Source: Siphonodentalium dalli (Eukaryota; Mollusca; Scaphopoda; Gadilida; Siphonodentaliidae). Taken from it: DNA of 64,000 nt. A program made the position numbers and the translations under genes. Numbering within the stretch: position 1 is the stretch's first letter; the number at the start of each line of letters is the position of its first letter. The notes under the pieces are model-generated. The model was not told the origin of the DNA, ran no database searches, and saw only the letters and a list, made by a program, of their open reading frames with translations. Shown here piece after piece: positions 57,901-64,000 of this stretch. Where the stretch lies: contig CP136061.1 of assembly GCA_032622095.1 (NCBI GenBank), positions 136,051,587 to 136,115,586 on the forward strand, in the 5' to 3' direction.

Positions 57901-60052
57901 TCTCTGTTGTTGTAGTTCCGCCTCATGTTGTGAATTCTACGATCAACCTGAAATGCATTGACTATCTCTGAGAATATGTACTATTTCGTGGGGGTTGAGA
58001 CTTACCGTCGAGTACAACTGTTCACCTAAACTATACTATGTATATAACTTGCAGTCTTTCCAGAGTGTTGTGAGTGGTATGTGTACATATATACACACGG
58101 TATTTAACTTTACCAGATTGAGACCAATTCCAAACAGTGATCACACCATCATACGCGTGCATGTAGAGTGAATTCGATTATAAAGACTGCGTTTATTTTA
58201 ACAGTGAACCCACCAGAAAAAAAAATCAATTTACCTTGGTATATGATCTTGCATCACCTTCATATTCTGTGTTGGCCAACACCCACTCAGCTGAAAACGT
58301 AATATAGTATGATTGAGTGTACGCACAAATCTGGCCGGGTCAAATTGTCCTGCTAAACGTCTATGTCCTGTAGTTGTTAGCTTGTGGAGCAAAAGGATGC
58401 TGTTCATATATAGTATCGTTAAACAATATTTTTAATTGTTCCATTTTAGGGGTTATTACATGCATGGTAGCTCTCATCTATTCAAGAAAAAACAACTTTA
58501 TATGTAGGAAACATGTGTAGGTGCATCTGATAGTATTTTAGTTTGGCAATGGTCACATTATTTTGTATTTGTAATATTTTCATGGCTGGATTTCCCCGTT
58601 ATTTTGCAAAACAGATGGGCCAATGCATTCTCTTGTACATGTATATGCGATTCTGCAGAGTCTCCCATATGGAGAATGTATTGGCCTAACAATATTTACA
58701 TTTACCTTGTAACTTAATGTAAAACAGTACATTCTTTATATATGATATATAAGAGAATGCACCACTGGCACATGATATTTAATGATGTGCCAGCTCCCGT
58801 CATCAAAGGGTTAACATGTATTTGGAGATTTCCATATATGTGCTAACCTGCTATATCCCCGGCGCCATGAACCAGATGGGACAAGATGCTTCTGTGCTCA
58901 TCTTCTTCGCCATTTCCATGGTCGACATCCTCAGTTTTGGTGACGAGTCTGTCCTCAGTCTGCCCATTGCCGTGCAACGATTCCGCCTGCTCGATCTCCA
59001 TGAATGCATTTGGAATAACCACATCCTGTATAAGGTCATGCATAATATGATCTTGCTCTTCAATGAGCTCCAATTCCACCTCGTGGAGAGCACGTGGAAT
59101 TACAAGGCCAACACAGAACCAGTTAGCTTCACACGCCAACTCCTTTTCGAATAAAGCCTTTTCTTTCTCATTTTCGTATTGCTTTACTGCATTGGGGATC
59201 ACTATGTTTTGTATCAAATCCTTAGCAAACGCTAACATTCTTCTCTCTTCTTCCTCTTCTTCAATTTCCAACACAGCCATCTTCATAACTTTTCGCACTA
59301 GCCATTTAGCCTGCTGACTTCTCTCTTGTTCTCTCTCTTCTTCCATCTCAAATACGGCCGCCTGAATAGCATCACTTGCTAACTCTTTAGCTTGTTGCAT
59401 AATAGCCTCTTGTTTCATTCTTATTTCTTCTGCAACCTCGTCTATGGCTTCTGGAATGATGCCACTAACCAACATGCGAACAGTCTTCTCAATTTCTCTT
59501 TCCTTCTGATCCTCTCGTTCTCTAATCACGGTATCGACTCTGTCCAGCATACATTCGATGACATCCACGATTCCTTCTTTTTCATACTTCTTTACTGACC
59601 CCGGTAAGATAACTTCCCTAACATATCTTTCCGCTAGCATCTTATCCATCTCTTCCTTTAGGTCAAGGTATTTTTGTTCGTTCCTGAGAATCAAACACAA
59701 AACGATGTTCATTATATAGATTTGAAACATATTAGACAGTTTCATCTACGACGGCAAGTGAATTGTATGTATCGCATAAACTTGCCCACAGTTCCTAACT
59801 GCTATAGTATACATAACTTCATAAGCAAAAATAATGTCTTATCAGAAAAAATAGGCCTGTGCGCAGAACTATAATAATGATCGGCAATCGTCCAAAGAGC
59901 AATTTTGTGAAGAGTCGCTTAGCCATATATAATTATAAGGCGCTTTAATTAAAGAATATCATCCGGACAAGTAAAACATAATATTAAATGAGTTATAAGT
60001 ATAATCATTTATATGTTCTGTCACATATTTTTACTTACCGCGAGAAGTTCAT
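54770..60052 (-). CDS. Six-exon gene, helical repeat protein of unknown function (477 aa)
   Basis: Coding exons on the minus strand: 60052-60039, 59683-58848, 58290-58235, 57947-57830, 57242-57111, 55047-54770. Every intron has GT..AG ends (donors include CG|GTAAGT and AAG|GTAAAT; acceptors follow TTTTCAG, ATTTCAG, CAATTCAG, GTTTCAG), and the frame is kept through all five joins, giving 1434 nt including the stop. The protein is Glu/Lys-rich and helical. Residues 26-35, 77-85, 107-115, 134-142, 162-171, 194-204 and 223-232 carry a repeated motif of the type V-[IL]-P-x-A-[VIL], usually followed by a Glu-rich coiled-coil stretch. Residues 303-341 are Arg/Asn-rich, 415-427 is a basic patch (KKKSRGFLRRLF). 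No signal peptide or membrane segment is evident. The start was chosen as the only in-frame ATG of the short first exon; an upstream start in the same open frame is possible. Residues 428-477 come from a MITE. I do not recognise the family; it is not retroelement-like. Exon structure is well supported, function is not. Confidence 0.8.
55588..55702 (+). repeat. 16-bp array CGAAGGTTCGCTATTC, left
   Basis: About seven units alternating TTCATTATTC and TTCGCTATTC forms. In intron 5 of the six-exon gene. Confidence 0.85.
55985..56469 (+). mobile_element. Family D TTAA MITE in intron 5
   Basis: The inverted ends AGGCCCACTTAATTTTCGA and TCGAAAATTAAGCGGGCCT have an intact TTAA on the left (55981-55984) and a mutated one on the right. 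An inner inverted repeat is centred on GGGGGAATAACTCTAT (about 56195-56235). It lies between the two inverted 16-bp arrays. Confidence 0.75.
56851..56957 (-). repeat. 16-bp array, right, inverted
   Basis: About seven units of the same 16-mer in the opposite orientation (CTTCGGAATAGCGAAC). Both arrays are bordered outside by CATAACAAAG-like sequence (55567 and 56970). Confidence 0.85.
58580..58814. mobile_element. Family G MITE in intron 2 of the six-exon gene
   Basis: It contains CCAATGCATTCTCTTGTAC, the inverted AAGAGAATGCACCACTGGC, and a right end CATCAAAGGGTTAA matching the other copies. It ends about 35 bp from the donor site of exon 2. Confidence 0.6.
58848..59683 (-). CDS. Exon 2, repeat-bearing core of the six-exon gene
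   Basis: This 836-nt exon encodes residues 5-283 and all seven helical repeats. The acceptor is GATTCTCAG before 59683 and the donor is GCAG|GTTAGC. Read without splicing, the frame stops three bases into the intron, so the protein would look complete at residue 284; the next exon joins exactly in phase (G|CT = Ala), which argues for splicing. Confidence 0.82.
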
Positions 60053-60205
60053 CCTGTTCTTGTTTTTTAGAATAATATCAGCAACAAAATATATCAAATA
60101 ACACGATAAATTGACAAATATAACAAATGATAACTCAATACACATGTGTTATGAAGCGCTTCTCTGAACTGGGATAATCACCGTGACGTTAAACGTTACC
60201 AGGAC

Positions 60206-60220
60206 GTTGTCGATAGCAAC
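60206..60220. promoter_or_regulatory. Candidate RFX X-box upstream of the six-exon gene
   Basis: GTTGTCGATAGCAAC is an imperfect inverted repeat that fits the X-box form GTHNYY-(spacer)-RRNAAC bound by RFX factors, which drive many ciliary genes. It lies about 155 bases upstream of the proposed start codon, in a short GC-richer stretch where a promoter would be expected. A single 15-mer can occur by chance, so this is suggestive only. Confidence 0.4.
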
Positions 60221-60344
60221 TACGGAGGGGGGCGACAAAAAAAATCGAAATCACGTCGGAAATCGGCTAGGCTGTGGTTGCTGTCACTTAAAATGATGTG
60301 ACAATAATCGTCACTTATAGCACCAACGAAGGGTTGCTGTCACT

Positions 60345-60790
60345 TAAGGGTGCTCAATCCGATTAAGCGCCACTCAATTACTATTTATTTGGCTTGTGGG
60401 GGGGGGGAGTATTTGATTCGAGTCGAGGAAGTTGAGGAACCCACCCATCAAAGCTCAGTGATCAGACATCGATTTTTAAAATCTATTATTTTTCACATCC
60501 TGGAATATTTATTGGCCCAGTAAAAGTCGACGAGAAGACTGTTCAAAAAGTTTTCGACCAAATTGCGGATTAAAGATGGATGACTCAGAATCAAGTGGCT
60601 TTTTTGTGTCACATGCAGTGTCAGATATTTGAAAAATCGGCAAAATTTCGTTGATAAATAACAGGTTTTGGGCAATTTTATACTATAGTTGACTGCATGT
60701 GGTTAGCATTATTTTTGGGCAATTAATCGATTCTGATAACTGTAGCGTCTTTTACGGCATCGTGTATCCAATCGGTGGTTGTGAACTTTG
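60345..60790 (+). mobile_element. Family C TTAA MITE, near the promoter of the six-exon gene
   Basis: It begins GGGTGCTCAATCCGATTAAG and follows the family C core (TTTGATTCGAGTCGAGGAAG, GCAATTAATCGATTCTGATA) to ATCCAATCGGTGGTTGTG. The ends are decayed. It lies just beyond the likely 5' region of the minus-strand gene. Confidence 0.6.
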
Positions 60791-60799
60791 TATAACAAA

Positions 60800-61670
60800 T
60801 TGCATGGCCAAATTGACAAGATACAAGAATGTATTGCAAAACACACCAAAGACCATGCAAGATATACACTAATGCTGAAGGGGTCACTCTCACCAAAAAA
60901 AGTGCTGAAGGGTACACAGGGTTTTAAAATGTGCTGTTCAAAGGGTACACATGATTTGAAAATGTGCTGAAGGGTACACAGGGTTTGTGATCGGCACTAA
61001 CACTGTTACTTAAACTGTGTTTCTGAAATTCTGGTGCCCATCAGCAGTTTGTTTTCAGTTCATTTTAATGTTCATTAGGATGTAAACAATTATTCTCTTA
61101 CAGAAATAATGGCAGATACGAAAACTAAACACCGTTTAGAACGACATTTCAAAACCTGTGTACCATTCAGCACATTTTCAAAACCTGTGTACCCTTCAGC
61201 ACTTTTTTTTGGCGCAGAGTGACCCCTTCAGCTATACTAATGGGTATAATATTTTATTTAGTATGTATTTATTTCAGGCTTCGGGTACTCATATATATTG
61301 CATTACCGGTATGCTAATATGTAATTGTTGCACGAATTATAATTTTAAATCTACATATATACTTAATTTGCATTTTATCGAGTTTTTTTTTTTTTTTTTT
61401 GGTAATAATAAATCTGTCATACTAGGACAATACTGTTGTGACAAATTGTGTGTCAGGGACCTGTGCCGATTGACTATTGACCGACGGCAACTAGTTACCA
61501 ACCCGAATACCCAGCGTGCTAAATATCCTGCAATTCAGTACTTTATTTACCCCTGTCAGTCAGATCCTGTCAGTCAGATCAGCGATAGGGGTAATTTACA
61601 ATTCGGATATTCTTTGTAGCATGCATGTATGCATATATTCAGATATTATCATATTCTATTGTTGAAAGTT
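60800..61670. other. Inverted ACCCTTCAGCAC repeats, poly-T, no gene
   Basis: GTGCTGAAGGGTACAC-type phrases at 60880-60980 face GTGTACCCTTCAGCAC at 61157-61205; AATGCTGAAGGGGTCACTC faces GAGTGACCCCTTCAGC. This is a foldback repeat of about 360 bp. A T-run lies at 61384-61402. The 153-codon frame at 61158-61619 crosses it and is not supported. Confidence 0.6.
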
Positions 61671-61673
61671 TAA

Positions 61674-62170
61674 AGGCACGTGCGGCCTTAATTGTCGAAA
61701 ATATTCATATTTGTTCCAAACACCGTAAACATAAAAAACAATAAAACGCATACAGTTCCGTTCATATATATACCATGACCATCGCGTAAACAGCATGTTA
61801 TCATAAAGACCTACTATATTTTACCTAAGCACGAGCCTGATTGTGTTACAGAAGACAGCACAATGCTACTGGCTAATCACACACAAATGTCAGAAACGCT
61901 CTTTATTAGTTCCATATCAGGTATTCACCAACAAAGAACGCTCTTTATGTTTACCATCATAATATAAACAAACACCAGAAAAGTAACTTTTTATGCTTTT
62001 GTTTACATAACAATGGTCAAACATATGACCATAACATACTGTTAATGCGATATTTCTTATTTGTATACGTACAAAGTCTATCTACATTTTGATGTTCTTT
62101 CTGTTTGTGGCGGTTTTTGACGGGTGGATATATTTTCACAGGATACCCACCGTCAAGGCCAACCGTGTCT
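61674..62170 (+). mobile_element. Family A TTAA MITE, copy 4
   Basis: This is 497 bp between TTAA at 61670-61673 and 62171-62174, with ends AGGCACG and CGTGTCT. It is closest to copies 3 and 5, sharing GTGCGGCCTTAATTG near the left end. Confidence 0.88.
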
Positions 62171-62252
62171 TTAACGGGGCGTATAATCTTCAAGCCGCAA
62201 ATTAGAGTAAAGTAATTGTTCACTTGTGTCGCTCATAATAGGTCACAATTAA

Positions 62253-62746
62253 AGGCAAGTGCGGCCTTAATTGTCGAAAATATTCATATCTGTTCCAAAC
62301 ACCGTAAACAGAAAAACAGTAAAACGCATACAGTTCCGTTTATATATACCATGACCATCGCGTAAACAGCATGTTATCATAAAGACCTACTATATTTTAC
62401 CAAAGCAAGAGCCTGATTGTGTTACAGAAGACAGCACAATGCTACTGGCTAATCACACACAAATGGCATAAACGCTCTTTATTAGTTCCATATCAGGTAT
62501 TCACTAACAAATAACGCTCTTTATGTTTACCATCATAATATAAACAAACACAAGAAAAGTAACTTTTTATGCCTTTGTTTACATAACAATGGTCAAACAT
62601 ATGACCATAACATACTGTTTGTGCGATATTTCTTATTTGTATACGGACAAAGTCTATCTACATTTTGATGTTCTTTCTGTTTGTGGCGGTTTTTGACGGG
62701 TGGAGATATTTTCACAGGATACCCACCGCCAAGGCCAACCGTGTCT
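62253..62746 (+). mobile_element. Family A TTAA MITE, copy 5
   Basis: This is 494 bp between TTAA at 62249-62252 and 62747-62750. It is in the same orientation as the preceding copy and only about 80 bp from it. The left end carries AGGCAAG, one change from the family. Confidence 0.88.
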
Positions 62747-62754
62747 TTAAGCAT

Positions 62755-63750
62755 ATATAGGAGGTCTAGATGGCCAAAAATCGACTTTCAAAATAGGAAG
62801 TTTTAAAACGTTCAGCCTATATATACGGAAATAATTCCAATGATCGCCTCTTATAAATTAAGAGTGTCCATAATTCCGTCAGCAAATCACAGGTATTTTG
62901 AACAATAGACACCACCACCCTAAATACACATATATAAGATATATATATATATATATTTGGGTTGATGGGGTGAATTGTGCCAAATATACCTGTGAGTATA
63001 ATCGGCAGAAATAAAGAGCGTTCTCAATTTGGAGTTTTTGTGATCGGCGTATTAGTTATGGATAATTTTGTGAATTTTCGCGATGCCTCTGCCACATGTG
63101 ATTGCAAGCATTTTTTCGTTGTCTTTTGCCTGCATGATAAGCGGAAAATTTGCTTAGGAAATACTATATTATTTTGTGTCAAATCGGATAGTGCATCTTT
63201 AAACTTTCGCTCCAGTACGCATTTGTCTGTTCAAATCTATACACGAATCAATTATTTTAAAGGGACCCAATGCCTAATTCGTATATAGGCCTAGAGGGTA
63301 AAGTTATATGCAAAAAATATCTAAATATATAAAAACAACACCACCAATAAGAACATGAGAAATAGATAAAGTTTGTTCTTATATATAGGCTAGCTTACTG
63401 ATAGGTATCAAATAACTTGAATTTGACATTGTACACATTGGGAGCCACCCCTGGTTAAGTGGTCCTGCCAGTTTGCTATGATGTGTGTTGGTCCTGTTGA
63501 ATTGATGTGATGCTGGTAGGGTAAATTGAGGCTATTAAGAAAAAGTACCGTTATCTTTTTCTAAATTGGAATTTTCGCGGTCTTTGGTCGCGCTAATCCG
63601 AACGATTGAGAAAAAAGCCGGTATGATATTTATGAAGAACATATCTATTTAAATTTTTTTAACAATAGCTGGTTTTGGTTTTAGCAAAACGACATCAATA
63701 GATATATCAAGCATGACCACGGTCGGTTTGCAATGACAAAACACATCCAT
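62755..63750. other. No supported gene
   Basis: AT-rich with an AT dinucleotide tract near 62940. The 103-codon frame at 62977-63288 (plus) has no domain and no splice context. Confidence 0.35.
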
Positions 63751-63756
63751 TATAAG

Positions 63757-64000
63757 GCCCGTTCCAAACGACGGATTTTTGTCGACTCGAATCTAATACC
63801 AGACCCACAATTGTATTAAATGCGTCAAAAATGCGACGTTTGAAACAATTAGATCCGTGTCAGACGCATCACATACGAATCTCCGTCCAATTCAGACGAA
63901 TCTTCGTCGGTGATGCGTCTGAAATCCGTCTTGGTTTCAAACGACGGATTTTTGACGACTCGAATCTAATACATGTGACGAGAAGAGCCGAAAGTTGCCG
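63757..64000 (+). repeat. Repeat with CAAACGACGGATTTTT, cut by the window end
   Basis: CAAACGACGGATTTTTG..GACTCGAATCTAATAC occurs directly at about 63766 and 63936, with inverted GATGCGTCTGA / TCAGACGCATC pairs between. Probably a MITE with GGCCCGTTC at its start. Confidence 0.6.

Noticed and set aside
58816-59598. Plus-strand frames of 68-112 codons
   Set aside because: They are antisense to exon 2 of the six-exon gene, whose splice sites fix the minus strand.
61158-61619. 153-codon plus-strand frame
   Set aside because: It starts in a foldback repeat, crosses a poly-T run that gives a Phe stretch and has no coding character.

Overview
ORGANISM AND SETTING. The window is nuclear DNA of a metazoan, not a microbial or viral genome. 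It is AT-rich and gene-poor. Coding sequence is split by introns with GT..AG borders, and non-LTR retrotransposon remains, a tRNA-derived SINE, Helitron-like elements, many hairpin MITEs, minisatellites and homopolymer runs are present. The SINE layout (tRNA-like head, CAAT-type tail) and the mix of TTAA MITEs and Helitron-like repeats would fit a marine invertebrate, perhaps a lophotrochozoan such as a mollusc; that placement is inference from general repeat style, not from a diagnostic marker. GENES. One gene is clearly supported: a minus-strand, six-exon gene (60052 to 54770) encoding a 477-residue, Glu/Lys-rich helical protein with seven degenerate copies of a V-I-P-x-A type motif. All five introns keep frame across good splice sites. 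An RFX/X-box-like site lies about 155 bases upstream of its start codon, so a ciliary role is a reasonable but unproved guess. Its last exon is interrupted by a 494-bp TTAA-flanked MITE, which supplies the final 50 codons. A few isolated open segments with splice acceptors (12451-12732 minus, 15568-15743 plus, 47684-47923 minus) could be exons of other genes; none could be named. LAYOUT. 1-1250: most of a TIR element with four copies of a 14-mer. 2350-2600: a GAT/GAC microsatellite. 3643-3829: foldback MITE. 5837-6330: first of five copies of a 494-bp TTAA MITE (family A). 6921-7838: two tandem head-to-tail Helitron-like elements. 8040-10134: a patchwork of MITE pieces and nested inverted repeats. 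10738-12235: more TTAA MITEs. 14219-17060: foldback elements. 17060-20100: degenerate repeats. 20333-20763: a foldback copy. 22980-27440: TATTTCGCT-rich repeats, an ACCATGGTACT minisatellite and a three-copy tandem repeat. 27883-32520: family B MITEs and a broken LINE with a YADD reverse transcriptase. 33960-35100: a TTAA MITE and a second LINE fragment. 35144-36029: a second tandem pair of Helitron-like elements. 36240-37860: degenerate tandem repeats. 39750-41800: a decayed minus-strand coding unit with a coiled coil, a C-x3-C-x3-C-x3-C cluster and SGNH-hydrolase-like blocks. 42600-45520: tandem satellites, three mariner-like hairpins and a palindromic minisatellite. 46980-47290: SINE. 51590-54420: TTAA MITEs and an 837-bp palindrome. 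54430-60220: the multi-exon gene. 60350-64000: further MITEs. HOW IT WORKS TOGETHER. The window is best read as one small host gene in a region built by repeated insertion of non-autonomous elements. TTAA-targeting elements dominate: at least five families, some nested or abutting at a shared TTAA, one inside a coding exon. No autonomous transposase, viral genome, CRISPR array or prokaryotic-type operon was seen.
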